DNA of 64,000 nucleotides from Actinomycetes bacterium (GCA_021798985.1 JAJZBI010000004.1:62001-126000); one strand, 5' to 3'; shown: positions 26,505 through 35,150, counted from the first letter of the stretch. Numbers and translations are program-made. Notes: generated from the sequence alone by a model not told the origin.

Positions 26505-27575
26505 GTGCAGCTGCCCGTGATGCCGCCGGTCGCGCCGATGCTCGCCAAGGCGGTCCGCGAGCTGCCGGTCGGCGAGCGGTGGTACTACGAGCCGAAGTGG
26601 GACGGCTTCCGCTCCCTCGTGTTCAAGGACCGCGACGAGCTCGAACTGACGAGCCGCAACGAGCGCTCCCTCACGCGCTATTTCCCCGAGCTGACCTCGG
26701 TGCTTCGCCGCGAGCTCCCCGAGCGCTGCGTGCTCGACGGCGAGATCGTCATCGTCGATCGCTCCGGCCGGCTCGACTTCGACGCCCTCTTGGCCCGCAT
26801 CCACCCGGCCGCCTCGCGCGTCGCCGAGCTCGCCGAGTCGACGCCGGCCTCCTATGTCGCCTTCGACCTCCTCGCGCTCGGCGAGACCAACTGGAGCGGC
26901 GAGGCCTTCTCGGCGCGGCGCGTTGCGCTCGAGCGCGTCTTGGCGAACCGGCGGGGCGCGCTCGCCTGCACGCCGGTGAGCCGCGACCCCGCCCAGGCCG
27001 CCGAGTGGTTCGCCCGCTTCGAGGGGGGTGGGCTCGACGGCGTCATCGCCAAGCGGGGTGACCTCGCCTACCGCCCCGACGAGCGCGTGATGGCCAAGTG
27101 GAAGCACGAGCGCACGGCGGACTGCGTCGTCGCCGGGCTGCGCCGCGACGAGCGCGGCAAGGTGGCCTCCTTGCTGCTCGGCCTGTATGACCGCGACGGC
27201 GTCCTACACCACGTCGGCGTCGCCTCCGCGTTCAGCCGCGCCCGGCGCGACGAGCTCGCCGACCGCCTCGCGCCGCTCGGCCTCGCTCTGGGCGAGGCAC
27301 ACCCCTGGATCGGCGGCGAGGCGCGCGGCCGGCGACCTGGCGGGGAGAGCCGCTGGGGCCGGGGGCGCGACGCGGCCTTCGAGCCACTGCGCCCCGAGCT
27401 CGTCGCCGAGGTCGCCTACGACCACCTCCAAGGCGACCGCTTCCGCCACGCCACCCAGCTGCGCCGCCTGCGCGAGGACCGCCTGGCGACCTCGTGCGGC
27501 TACGCCCAGCTCGAGGTGGTCCCCCCGACGGTGCTCAGCGAGCTCCTCGGGCGCCCACCGGGCGGCGCGACCTAG
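26505..27575 (+). CDS. ligC: ATP-dependent DNA ligase, LigC type
   Basis: This 356-residue protein has the nucleotidyltransferase domain with the adenylated lysine Lys31 in YYEPKWDGFR, and further motifs CVLDGEIVIV, YVAFDLLAL, GLDGVIAKR and VMAKWKHERTAD. A C-terminal OB-fold follows. Size and domain content match mycobacterial LigC, which backs up LigD in end joining and base-excision repair. GTG 26505 is 9 bases after the preceding stop. It converges on the PHP gene (6-base gap) and stands near a LigD polymerase-domain gene. Confidence 0.92.
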   Translation: MQLPVMPPVAPMLAKAVRELPVGERWYYEPKWDGFRSLVFKDRDELELTSRNERSLTRYFPELTSVLRRELPERCVLDGEIVIVDRSGRLDFDALLARIHPAASRVAELAESTPASYVAFDLLALGETNWSGEAFSARRVALERVLANRRGALACTPVSRDPAQAAEWFARFEGGGLDGVIAKRGDLAYRPDERVMAKWKHERTADCVVAGLRRDERGKVASLLLGLYDRDGVLHHVGVASAFSRARRDELADRLAPLGLALGEAHPWIGGEARGRRPGGESRWGRGRDAAFEPLRPELVAEVAYDHLQGDRFRHATQLRRLREDRLATSCGYAQLEVVPPTVLSELLGRPPGGAT

Positions 27576-27581
27576 CACCCA

Positions 27582-28592
27582 TCAGCGCGCCGCCCAGGCC
27601 AGCAGCTCGCCGAGCGGCCAGGTGTTGACGACGCGCTCGGCGGTGATGCCGGCCGCGGCCGCCCGCTCGCAGCCGAGCCGCTGCCACTCGAGCTGGCCGG
27701 GCGCGTGCGCGTCCGTATCGATGCTGAACACGCATCCGGTCGCCACGGCGAGCGCCAAGAGGTCGTCGGGGGGATCTTGGCGCTCGGGTCGGCAGTTGAT
27801 CTCGACCGCCGTGCCAGCTGCTGCGCAGGCGGCAAAGACCACCTCGGGGTCGAAGTCCGAAGCGGGCCGCCCGCGCCCGGTCACGAGGCGCCCGGTGAGG
27901 TGTCCAAGGACGTCCACGTGCGGGTTCGACACCGCCGAAACGAGGCGCGCGGTCATCGCCCGGCGCTCCATCGTCAGCTTGGAGTGCACGCTCGCGACCA
28001 CGAGGTCGAGCGCTTCGAGCAGCCCCTCGTCCTGGTCCAAGGCTCCGTCGTCCAAGATGTCGACTTCGATCCCGCTCAAGAGCCGGAACGGTGCGAGACG
28101 AGGGGCGAGCTCGGCGAGCACCTCGCGCTGGTGCACGAGGCGCTCGGCACTCAACCCGTGGGCGACGGTGAGGCGCGGGCTGTGGTCGGTGAGCACCGCG
28201 TACTCGTGGCCGAGCGCCACCGCGGCGGCGGCCATCTCGGCGATCGGGCTACCGCCGTCGGACCAGTCCGAGTGCAGGTGGCAGTCGCCCCGCATGCGGG
28301 CCAAGAGGGCGCCCGCGGCGCCTTGTGGCGCGGGCGGCCGGCGCTGCTCGAGCGTCACGAGGTAGGCGGGGCGGGCGCCCGACAGCGCCTCGGCGATCAC
28401 CGTCGCGGTCGCGTCGCCCACCCCGGCCAGCTGCTTCAAGCGGCCTTGGCGATGGAGCGCCTCGAGCCGCTGTGGCGCAAGCTCGCGCACGACCGACGCG
28501 GCGCGGCGGAACGCCCGGACCTTGTAGCTCGGCGCGAGCTCGGCCTCGAGCAGGTAGGCGATCGACTCGAGCGCCTCGGCCGGGGTGATCAT
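27582..28592 (-). CDS. PHP-domain protein with N-terminal HhH/Pol-beta-like segment
   Basis: This 336-residue protein resembles the C-terminal half of family X DNA polymerases (PolX). An N-terminal helical, helix-hairpin-helix-like part (YKVRAFRRAASVVREL, LKQLAGVGDATATVIAEAL) precedes a PHP metallohydrolase domain with GDCHLHSDWSDG, LTDHSPRL, SGIEVDIL, ASVHSKL, HVDVLGHLTGR and SIDTDAHAPGQ. The nucleotidyl-transfer palm domain is absent. PHP domains in this context act as phosphoesterases or 3-prime nucleases. I chose ATG 28592 over a GTG 7 codons earlier. It lies head-on to ligC and divergent from the LigD-polymerase gene, which supports a DNA-repair role (inference). Confidence 0.85.
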   Translation of the reverse strand: MITPAEALESIAYLLEAELAPSYKVRAFRRAASVVRELAPQRLEALHRQGRLKQLAGVGDATATVIAEALSGARPAYLVTLEQRRPPAPQGAAGALLARMRGDCHLHSDWSDGGSPIAEMAAAAVALGHEYAVLTDHSPRLTVAHGLSAERLVHQREVLAELAPRLAPFRLLSGIEVDILDDGALDQDEGLLEALDLVVASVHSKLTMERRAMTARLVSAVSNPHVDVLGHLTGRLVTGRGRPASDFDPEVVFAACAAAGTAVEINCRPERQDPPDDLLALAVATGCVFSIDTDAHAPGQLEWQRLGCERAAAAGITAERVVNTWPLGELLAWAAR

Positions 28593-28676
28593 GTCGCCAG
28601 CCTTACCCACCACCGCCGCAACGGCGCGAGGCTCGCGGTGCTGGTGCCGGGTCGCCTCGAGGGGAAAGGCGGGGAC

Positions 28677-29699
28677 ATGGCCGCTGCCACGAGCTCGATC
28701 GAGGTCGACGTCGCCGGAGCGACGGTCGTGGTCTCGAACCCCGACAAGGTGTTCTTCTCTGACCGGGGGGAGACCAAGCTGGACCTCGTGGCCTACTACC
28801 TCGCCGTCGGTGAGGGGGCGCTGCGCGGCGTCGCCCGGCGCCCGACGGTCCTAAAGCGCTACCCCGACGGAGCCGAGGGCCCGCACTTCTTCCAAAAGCG
28901 GGTGCCCCACAAGCGACCGGACTGGCTCGAGACCGTCGTCGTCGAGTTCCCGAGCGGCGAGCACGCCGAGGAGCTGTGCCCCACTGACCTCGCCCACCTC
29001 GTCTGGGCGGTCAACCTCGGCTGCTTGGACCTCAACCCCTGGCCGGTCCGGCGCGAGGACCTCGAGCACCCCGACGAGTTGCGCGTCGACCTCGATCCCC
29101 AGCCCGGCATCGGCTTCGACGCCGTCCGCCAGCTCGCTCTCGAGGCGCGCGCCCTACTCGACGAGCTCGGCCTCACCGGCTTGGCGAAGACGTCCGGCTC
29201 GCGCGGGATGCACGTCCTCGTGCCGATCGCGCCACGCTTCGGCTTCAGCGAGGTGCGCCGCGGCGCGTTGGCACTTGCTCGAGAGCTCGAGCGGCGGCGC
29301 GGCGACCTCGCGACCTCGGCGTGGTGGAAGCAAGAGCGCGGCGAGAAGGTCTTCGTCGACTACAACCAGAATGCCCGAGACCGCACCGTGGCCTCGGCGT
29401 ATTCGGTGCGCGCCAACCCCGAAGGCCGCGTCTCGGCGCCGCTTTGGTGGGAGGAGGTACCCGACGTCGACCCGGGCGAGCTCACCTTGGCGACGGTCCC
29501 GGCGCGCTACCGGGCGATCGGGGACCCCCACGCCGGCGCCGAGGCGATCGCCGGCGACCTCTCGGCGCTCCTCGAGCTCGCCGATCGCCAGGCAAGCGAC
29601 GGCCTTGGCGATGCCCCGTGGCCGCCGCACTTCGCCAAACAGGACGGCGAGCCACCGCGCGTCGCGCCCGGGCGCCGTCGGCGGTCGCCTCGCCACTGA
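28677..29699 (+). CDS. LigD-type polymerase/primase domain protein
   Basis: This stand-alone archaeo-eukaryotic primase-like polymerase (PolDom) of 340 residues is the domain that fills and extends ends in bacterial non-homologous end joining. Visible motifs are PTVLKRYPDG, FFQKRVPHKRPDW, the metal-binding RVDLDPQPG (about 136-144), TSGSRGMHVLVPI and the closing RDRTVASAYSVRANPEGRVS. The ligase and nuclease domains of full-length LigD are missing. ATG 28677 has GGAAAGG upstream. A separate ligC and a PHP protein are close by; no Ku gene is seen. Confidence 0.9.
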   Translation: MAAATSSIEVDVAGATVVVSNPDKVFFSDRGETKLDLVAYYLAVGEGALRGVARRPTVLKRYPDGAEGPHFFQKRVPHKRPDWLETVVVEFPSGEHAEELCPTDLAHLVWAVNLGCLDLNPWPVRREDLEHPDELRVDLDPQPGIGFDAVRQLALEARALLDELGLTGLAKTSGSRGMHVLVPIAPRFGFSEVRRGALALARELERRRGDLATSAWWKQERGEKVFVDYNQNARDRTVASAYSVRANPEGRVSAPLWWEEVPDVDPGELTLATVPARYRAIGDPHAGAEAIAGDLSALLELADRQASDGLGDAPWPPHFAKQDGEPPRVAPGRRRRSPRH

Positions 29700-29714
29700 G
29701 CCCTCTCCCGCAGG

Positions 29715-29743
29715 TTTACCGGCGAGTCCCCCCGGCTAAGCCT
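29715..29743 (+). promoter_or_regulatory. Candidate promoter of the Mrp operon
   Basis: TTTACC (29715-29720) and a TAAGCCT stretch (29737-29743) lie just upstream of the GTG at 29749. Only 5 bases separate the box from the start codon, so a transcript would begin at or next to the GTG (leaderless). Confidence 0.45.
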
Positions 29744-29748
29744 GCACT

Positions 29749-30297
29749 GTGCCAGCAACAAGAGAGCCGGCTTCCGCGGCGCGAGCGCGCATCGGCACCG
29801 CCCGTGAGGCCGCGGGGCGGAGCACGAGCCCGCGCCCCTGGCGCGCGCTCGAGGCGCTCGTGTGGGCCGGCGTGGCCTTTGGCATCTGGATGCTCAGCCT
29901 CTCGCGCATCGACGCACAAGACCTCGTCGTCGCGTGCGGATGCGCGCTCGCGACCGGCGTCCTCGGCGCCGCGGGGCGCTGGGCGATCGGCGGCTCGTGG
30001 CCGGTGATCGGCGTGGTCGGCCGCGCAGTGGTCCGGCTCCCGCTCGCGACCGTGGTGGACTCGGGGGCCGTCATCCTCAACGCGCTGCACCGCCGTGGTG
30101 GCGAGTTCGCCAAGGTCCCCCTCGCCGACGCCAGCGGCATGGACCCCCGCGCCGCCTCGCGGCGCGTCCAGGCGAGCCTGTTGATCTCCTACGCGCCGGC
30201 CAGCTACGTCCTCGACATCGACGAGCGCGACGGGACCGCGCTCATCCACCAGGTGGCAAGCCCGGCACCGTCGCCGTGTGAACCGCTATCGCGATGA
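29749..30297 (+). CDS. mnhE: Mrp antiporter subunit E
   Basis: This membrane protein of 182 residues is the MrpE/MnhE-type subunit of a multi-subunit cation/proton antiporter. An alanine-rich N-terminal tail (1-30) is followed by two to three membrane helices between about 33 and 105 (VWAGVAFGIWMLSLSR, VVACGCALATGVLGAAG). The soluble C-terminal domain typical of MrpE follows, where LLISYAPASYVLDIDERDGT corresponds to the family segment on start and expression of the charge-bearing domain. Similarity is modest, but the operon context is strong. It is the first gene of seven; the next overlaps by 4 bases. Confidence 0.75.
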   Translation: MPATREPASAARARIGTAREAAGRSTSPRPWRALEALVWAGVAFGIWMLSLSRIDAQDLVVACGCALATGVLGAAGRWAIGGSWPVIGVVGRAVVRLPLATVVDSGAVILNALHRRGGEFAKVPLADASGMDPRAASRRVQASLLISYAPASYVLDIDERDGTALIHQVASPAPSPCEPLSR

Positions 30298-30557
30298 GCG
30301 GGTACGGCGTGTGCCTGCTCGCCGTGCTGATCGGCGCGCTCGCACCGAGCCTCGCCCTCGCTTCGCGCGGGCGGCCGCCGGCGCGGCTGCTCGGGCTCCA
30401 GCTGATGAGCTCGCTCGTCATCCTCGCGAGCCTGCTCTTCGCCCAGATCGGCCAGAGCTACGAGTTGATCGTGCCGCTCGTGCTCGTGCCGCTGAGCTTC
30501 GCCGGGACGATGGTCTTCGTCCGCCTCCTCGGCCGGGAGCCCAGCGATGCGGCATGA
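30294..30557 (+). CDS. mnhF: Mrp antiporter subunit F
   Basis: This is a small three-helix membrane protein of 87 residues: an N-terminal helix (VCLLAVLIGALAPSLALA), a linker with PPARLLGLQLMSSLVIL, and a last helix (LVLVPLSFAGTMVFVRLLG) that resembles the conserved MrpF C-terminus. It overlaps mnhE by 4 bases (ATGA) and mnhG by 11 bases. Assignment rests on size, topology and order. Confidence 0.75.
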   Translation: MSGYGVCLLAVLIGALAPSLALASRGRPPARLLGLQLMSSLVILASLLFAQIGQSYELIVPLVLVPLSFAGTMVFVRLLGREPSDAA

Positions 30558-30867
30558 CGTCGCGCTGGCACTCGTCGGCCTCGCCACCGCCATTGCGATC
30601 GCCGCCGCGCTCGCCGGCCTGCTCACCGGATCCCGGCTCTACGACCGAGCGCACCTGCTCTCGCCGGTGACCTCGCTCGCCGCCCCGCTGCTTGGCATCG
30701 GGCTCGCGATCCAAGACGGTGTCGGGTTGGCGAGCGGCGAGATCCTGCTCACCTGCGCGCTCGTGGCCCTCACCGGGCCGGTCTTCACCGTGGTCACCGC
30801 CCGGCTCGTCGCCCAGAACGAGGGCCGCGTCGCGGGAACGCTCGAAGACGGCGAGGACCGCCAATGA
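30547..30867 (+). CDS. mnhG: Mrp antiporter subunit G
   Basis: This 106-residue protein has three membrane helices. The MrpG signature region is SRLYDRAHLLSPVTSLAAPLLGIGL, followed by a helix with LLTCALVALTGPVFTVVTARL, the usual MrpG C-terminal helix. It overlaps mnhF by 11 bases and the next gene by 4 bases (ATGA). It has a hydrophilic acidic tail. Confidence 0.75.
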   Translation: MRHDVALALVGLATAIAIAAALAGLLTGSRLYDRAHLLSPVTSLAAPLLGIGLAIQDGVGLASGEILLTCALVALTGPVFTVVTARLVAQNEGRVAGTLEDGEDRQ

Positions 30868-31127
30868 CCGCCATCCTCGCCGCCTGCCTCCTGCTCGTCG
30901 CGGCGGCCGGGCTCGCCGTCGTCCTCACCGGCGACCCGGCGCGCCAGGCGCTCACCTTGTCGGCGCTCAGCTTGCTCCTCGCCTTGTTGTTCCTCGCACT
31001 CGAGGCGCCCGACGTCGCCCTCAGCGAGATCGGCATCGGCACAGCGATCGTGCCGCTGATGGTGATGCTGGCGGTCCGAAAGATCCATGCGCCTGGCAAG
31101 GTCGATTCGCGGAGCGCCGGGCGGTGA
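30864..31127 (+). CDS. MbhD-like (DUF4040) subunit
   Basis: This 87-residue membrane protein has three helices and the DUF4040 hallmark LEAPDVALSEIGIGTAIVPL. The same segment is normally part of the MrpA C-terminus, or is the separate MbhD subunit of membrane-bound hydrogenase antiporter modules. Its occurrence as a free gene, with no MrpA main body nearby, makes this operon look more like the Mbh/Mbx type. It overlaps both neighbours by 4 bases. Confidence 0.8.
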   Translation: MTAILAACLLLVAAAGLAVVLTGDPARQALTLSALSLLLALLFLALEAPDVALSEIGIGTAIVPLMVMLAVRKIHAPGKVDSRSAGR

Positions 31128-31891
31128 GCCGCCCGGTCCGCTACGTGGTGTTCTGCCTCGGCGTCGTCGGCCTGGCGATCCTGCTCGCCCCGGCCGTCGC
31201 CCACCTGCCGGCCTTCGGGAGCACCTTCCACCCTTACCGCACCCTCGCCGTCGCGGCGGCCGTCGCCCACCGCACGGCGAACGTCGTCTCGGCCATCAAC
31301 TTCGACCAGCGCGGGCTCGACACCTTCGGCGAGGAGAGCATCTTCCTTGCAAGCGTCGCCGGCGCGGCACTGTTGTTACGCCCCGGCGAGCACGAGACCG
31401 AGCGGCGACCGCTCGGTCACGCCCGCATGCTGGATGCCACGCGGCTGTTGGGCTACGTCCTCTTGCCGCTCAGCACCATCCTCGGCCTGGACCTCATCAG
31501 CCACGGCAACGTCACGCCGGGAGGGGGCTTCCAGGGCGGGGTCGTGCTCGGGACGGGCCTGCACCTTTTGTACGTGGCCGGCAGCTACGACGCGCTGGAG
31601 AAGATGCGGCCGACCACGCTCTTTGAGTGGGGCGAGGCGATCGGAGCGGGCTCTTACGGCGCGCTCGGCGTCGCCGGCCTGCTCGCGAGCGGTGCGTTCC
31701 TCGCCAACTTCGTCCCGCTCGGCCACTTCGGCGCGCTCTTCTCGGGGGGCACGGTGCCGCTCCTCAACATCGCGGTCGGCATCGAGGTCGCCTCGGGCGG
31801 TGCCATCTTGCTGTCGCACTTCCTCCGGCAGGCCATGTTCACCGAACCCGCCGGGGGCGGGAGGCGCGCGAGCGGCGAGCGCGACGAATGA
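31124..31891 (+). CDS. mnhB: Mrp antiporter subunit B (MnhB with MbhE-like N-terminus)
   Basis: This is a 255-residue membrane protein. The N-terminal 90 residues (one helix, then a loop with ANVVSAINFDQRGLDTFGEE) match the MbhE-type segment, in which NVVSAINFDFRGFDTLGE-like sequence is diagnostic. The remainder is MnhB/DUF4235-like with ISHGNVTPGGGFQGGVVLG and several helices. This fused arrangement replaces the C-terminal part of MrpA plus MrpB. The GTG start overlaps the preceding stop (GTGA) and the end overlaps mnhC (ATGA). A Gly/Arg-rich tail closes the protein. Confidence 0.82.
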   Translation: MSRPVRYVVFCLGVVGLAILLAPAVAHLPAFGSTFHPYRTLAVAAAVAHRTANVVSAINFDQRGLDTFGEESIFLASVAGAALLLRPGEHETERRPLGHARMLDATRLLGYVLLPLSTILGLDLISHGNVTPGGGFQGGVVLGTGLHLLYVAGSYDALEKMRPTTLFEWGEAIGAGSYGALGVAGLLASGAFLANFVPLGHFGALFSGGTVPLLNIAVGIEVASGGAILLSHFLRQAMFTEPAGGGRRASGERDE

Positions 31892-32238
31892 AGGGCCTCA
31901 TCTACTTCGTCGCCTTCTTCTTGTTGATCATCGGCGCCTTCGGAATCGCCCGGTCCAAGGACCTCGTGCACGCCGTCGTCTGTCTGTCCGTCGCCCAGGC
32001 GGGCACCTACGTCTTGCTCTTGGCCGTGGGCTACCAGCACCACGCGTCGCCGCCCGTGTTCGGCTCGCCCGCGTCCCGCCCGACTCGCGACGTCGTCGAC
32101 CCGTTGGTGCAGGCGATGGCGCTCACCGACATCGTGGTCTCGGCGACCGTCACCGCGCTCTTGCTCGCGATCAGCATCCAGATCGCCAAGCGCAACCACT
32201 CGGTTGACCCCGACGAGTTGAACGCGGTCGAGGGCTAG
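31888..32238 (+). CDS. mnhC: Mrp antiporter subunit C (NuoK-like)
   Basis: This 116-residue protein with three membrane helices belongs to the MrpC/NuoK family. The last helix carries DPLVQAMALTDIVVSATVTALL, the standard MnhC segment (DPLPQALVLTAIVI type). It overlaps mnhB by 4 bases and abuts mnhD. The subunit probably helps to form the ion path next to the D subunit. Confidence 0.85.
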   Translation: MKGLIYFVAFFLLIIGAFGIARSKDLVHAVVCLSVAQAGTYVLLLAVGYQHHASPPVFGSPASRPTRDVVDPLVQAMALTDIVVSATVTALLLAISIQIAKRNHSVDPDELNAVEG

Positions 32239-34074
32239 GTGGCGCACTTCGACCACGGCGCCGCCGCCCTCTTGCCCTTGGCGGTCGCCGTCCCGATGCT
32301 CGGCGCCTCGGTGATGCTGGCGCTCGGTCGCCACGTCTCCCGCCTCGTCCGCGACCTGTTCGCGATCGCGATCGCGGCGGGGGTGACTGGGCTGTCGGGC
32401 TACTTCCTCGCCGTGGCGAGCAGTGGCCGGATCGTGAACTGGGTCGCCACCTGGACTCCGCTCGGCCACCGAAGCGTCGGCATCGTCCTTGAGGTCGACC
32501 CGATGGGCGCAGGCATCGCCTTGTTGGCGGCCGGCCTGGTGACCTGCGCGCTGATCTTCTCGCTGCGCTACCTCGAGTCCGACACGGGCCACTTCCACCT
32601 GCTCGTCCTGTGCTTTCTCGCCGGCATGGAGGGCTTCGCGCTCACCGGCGACCTCTTCGACCTCTTCGTCTTCTTAGAGCTCATGGGCGCGAGCGCCTAC
32701 GCGCTCACCGCCCATAACATCGAAGATCCCCAGGCGCTCCAGGGCGGGTTGAACTTCGGGATCATCAACAGCCTCGGGGCCTACGTCTCGCTGATGGGGA
32801 TCGGCTTGCTCTACGCCAAGACCGGCGTGCTGCAGCTTCCTCTGCTCGGCGCCAAGCTCGCCGGCCACCGTCCCGGGCCGCTCGTGATCGCCGCCTTCGT
32901 CCTCATCTTCACCGGGCTGCTCGTAAAGAGCGGCGTCGTCCCGTTCCACTTCTGGCTTGCCGACGCCCATGCGGTCGCTCCGGCTCCGGTCTGCATGCTC
33001 TTCTCCGCCGTGATGGACCCGCTCGGCGTCTACGCGGCCTTCCGCGTCTACTGGACGGTCTTCTCGCCGACGATCGCTCCCGCGCATGCCCGCGTCGCGT
33101 TCTTGAGCCTCGGGGTCGCGACGGCAGTCATCGGAGCGGTGATGTGCTGCGCCCAGCGCCATATCAAGCGGTTGCTGGCCTATTCGACGATCGCCCACGT
33201 CGGGCTGTTCTTCTGCGCGCTCGGCCTGTTGCGCGAAGACGGGACGGCGGCCGCCGCGCTCTACGCCGCCGGCCACGCCGGCATCAAGGGGGCGCTCTTT
33301 TTGCTGTGCGGCATGCTGCTCGACCGCTACGGCAACGTCGACGAGCTCCACCTGTTCGGCAAGGGCCGCGGCTCGCCCCACCTCGGCCTGCTCTTCGGCC
33401 TGTGCGGCTTCGCGCTCGCCGGGCTGCCCCCCTTTGGCCTCGCGCTCGGCAAGGCACTCGCCGAGAAGGCGGCCATCGATCAGCACCTTTACTGGATGGT
33501 GGCGCTGTTCGTCCTCGTCTCGGCGCTCACCGGCGGGGCCGTGCTGCGCGTCACGGCTCGCGTCTTCCTCGGCCTCGGAGATCGGCCAAAAGGCGACGCG
33601 GAGTACCGGGCGGTGGGGACCGAGCGACCTCCGGCCCAGCGCCTCCAAGCGCTCCCCGCCGCCGCGCTCAGCGCCATCGGCGTGTTGATCGCCGGCACCT
33701 TGGCGCTCGGCGTCCTGCCGGGCGCCCGCGACGCCGCGGAGCGCGCCGCGGCCGCCTTCATCGATCGCTCCGGGTACCTCGCGAACGCCCTCGGCCATGC
33801 CGGCCACCAGCTCGCCATCGCGCCGAGCGCGCCCAACTGGGACCTGCGCGGCGTGCTCCTCGGCATCGCCTCGGCGCTGCTCGCCGCCGGTTTCGCCGCC
33901 GCCTCGTGCTACGGCCGCCGGATCCTCGTGCACGTCCCCGCACTGCGCCTCGGGACGCGCGCCGTGCTGCGGGCGCTGCACCGCGTGCACTCGGGCCACA
34001 TCGGCGACTACGTCGCCTGGTTGATGGCCGGGTGCGCCATCCTCGCCGGCCTGATCGGCCTGCCCCTGCGCTGA
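32239..34074 (+). CDS. mnhD: Mrp antiporter subunit D (NuoL/M/N-like)
   Basis: This is the largest subunit, 611 residues with about 15 membrane helices. It belongs to the proton-conducting NuoN/MrpD family. Characteristic features are the acidic residue in LFVFLELMGASAY (about 137-149), the broken-helix lysine in LLVKSGVVPFHFWLADAHAVAP and the second lysine in AGHAGIKGALF. It probably pumps or exchanges protons. The GTG start directly follows the mnhC stop. This is the only NuoL/M-type subunit in the operon; a typical Mrp complex has two (MrpA and MrpD). Confidence 0.88.
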   Translation: MAHFDHGAAALLPLAVAVPMLGASVMLALGRHVSRLVRDLFAIAIAAGVTGLSGYFLAVASSGRIVNWVATWTPLGHRSVGIVLEVDPMGAGIALLAAGLVTCALIFSLRYLESDTGHFHLLVLCFLAGMEGFALTGDLFDLFVFLELMGASAYALTAHNIEDPQALQGGLNFGIINSLGAYVSLMGIGLLYAKTGVLQLPLLGAKLAGHRPGPLVIAAFVLIFTGLLVKSGVVPFHFWLADAHAVAPAPVCMLFSAVMDPLGVYAAFRVYWTVFSPTIAPAHARVAFLSLGVATAVIGAVMCCAQRHIKRLLAYSTIAHVGLFFCALGLLREDGTAAAALYAAGHAGIKGALFLLCGMLLDRYGNVDELHLFGKGRGSPHLGLLFGLCGFALAGLPPFGLALGKALAEKAAIDQHLYWMVALFVLVSALTGGAVLRVTARVFLGLGDRPKGDAEYRAVGTERPPAQRLQALPAAALSAIGVLIAGTLALGVLPGARDAAERAAAAFIDRSGYLANALGHAGHQLAIAPSAPNWDLRGVLLGIASALLAAGFAAASCYGRRILVHVPALRLGTRAVLRALHRVHSGHIGDYVAWLMAGCAILAGLIGLPLR

Positions 34075-34152
34075 GCAAACCCCCACGTGCAGTGCAACGA
34101 GCGCCACGAATGGTGGCCGGGCAGCGTCCACGCTCTCGCAGCAGGGATTGGT

Positions 34153-34158
34153 TAGCCT
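34153..34158 (+). promoter_or_regulatory. Leaderless-type -10 box before the RsbW-like gene
   Basis: TAGCCT lies 5 bases before the GTG at 34164, so transcription would begin at the start codon. No clear -35 box is seen. The same arrangement recurs at 47431 and 53022. Confidence 0.45.
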
Positions 34159-34163
34159 GGCTC

Positions 34164-35150
34164 GTGGTGCCACGCTCGCACGACGTGCTCGAACTCTCCA
34201 CCCACCCCGACGCCGTCGGCGAGGCGCGGCGCTGGCTGCGCGCCCGGTTGGCGGGCTGGAGCGAGGTCGGCGTCGAGGCGGCGCAGCTCATCGCCTCCGA
34301 GCTCGTGACCAACGTGATCTTGCACGGCCGGGGCCCGATCGAGGTCGCGCTCGAGCGGCGCGACCACGAGGCGCTGATCGAGGTGCTCGACCGCAGCGCG
34401 GCGGCCCCCGTCCTCACCCGCTACGGCCACGGGGCGACCACCGGGCGCGGCCTGCTGCTCGTGGACGGCATCGCGCGGGGCTGGGGCGTCCGGCGCTTCC
34501 CGAACGGCAAGGGGGTCTGGGCCGTCGTCGGCGACGAGCTCGTCACCGACCAGGTCGCGGCCGAGCCCGGAGCGTCGGGGTCCGAGCGCGGCCATGCCCC
34601 GCCGACCTGGGACCCGCCCGGCGACTTGACCGCGGCGCCGGCCGAGGCGCCGGTGTCCGAGGCGACCGCCGTCACCGTGCACATCTTGGACCTGCCGCTG
34701 TCGATCTACCTCGCCGCCCAGCAGCACAACGACGCGCTGATGCGCGAGTTCCACTGGCTGATCGACCGCGGCGAGCACGAAGGCGTGCCCTCGCGCCTCG
34801 TGCAGCTGGCGAGCGAGGCCCAGGCCCGCTTCGCCCCCGAGACTGCCGCCATCCGTGCCCAGGTCGCCGCAGCGGTGGCGGCGGGCCGCGCCCGCCTCGA
34901 CATCGCGGTCGACGTCCCTCGCTCGGCGTGGCAGATCGTCACCCAGCTCGCCGAGCTCCTCGACGAGGCCGACGTCTACTGCCAAAGCGGCGACCTGCTC
35001 ACCCTCGCCTCGCCACCCGACCTGCGGCGGTTCCGCACCTGGTACCTCGACCAGGTGCTCGGCCAGCTCGCCGGACGCGCGCCGAGCCCGTGGCCCGCCG
35101 AGTGGGACCTCGCGCCATCGGATCCGGTCGGCAAGGAGAGGGGCACATGA
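34164..35150 (+). CDS. RsbW-like ATPase (anti-sigma type) with an uncharacterised C-terminal domain
   Basis: This is a 328-residue protein. The N-terminal 130 residues are a GHKL ATPase of the anti-sigma/serine-kinase kind: IASELVTNVILHGRGPIEV (N box), IEVLDRS (G1), GRGLLLVDGIARGWGV (G2). After a Pro/Ala linker comes a helical domain of about 170 residues (LPLSIYLAAQQHNDALMREF, RSAWQIVTQLAELLDEADVY, RRFRTWYLDQVLGQL) that I do not recognise. The start may be GTG 34164 or GTG 34167. The STAS gene overlaps by 4 bases, so the pair likely forms a partner-switching module. No sigma gene is adjacent. Confidence 0.78.
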   Translation: MVPRSHDVLELSTHPDAVGEARRWLRARLAGWSEVGVEAAQLIASELVTNVILHGRGPIEVALERRDHEALIEVLDRSAAAPVLTRYGHGATTGRGLLLVDGIARGWGVRRFPNGKGVWAVVGDELVTDQVAAEPGASGSERGHAPPTWDPPGDLTAAPAEAPVSEATAVTVHILDLPLSIYLAAQQHNDALMREFHWLIDRGEHEGVPSRLVQLASEAQARFAPETAAIRAQVAAAVAAGRARLDIAVDVPRSAWQIVTQLAELLDEADVYCQSGDLLTLASPPDLRRFRTWYLDQVLGQLAGRAPSPWPAEWDLAPSDPVGKERGT

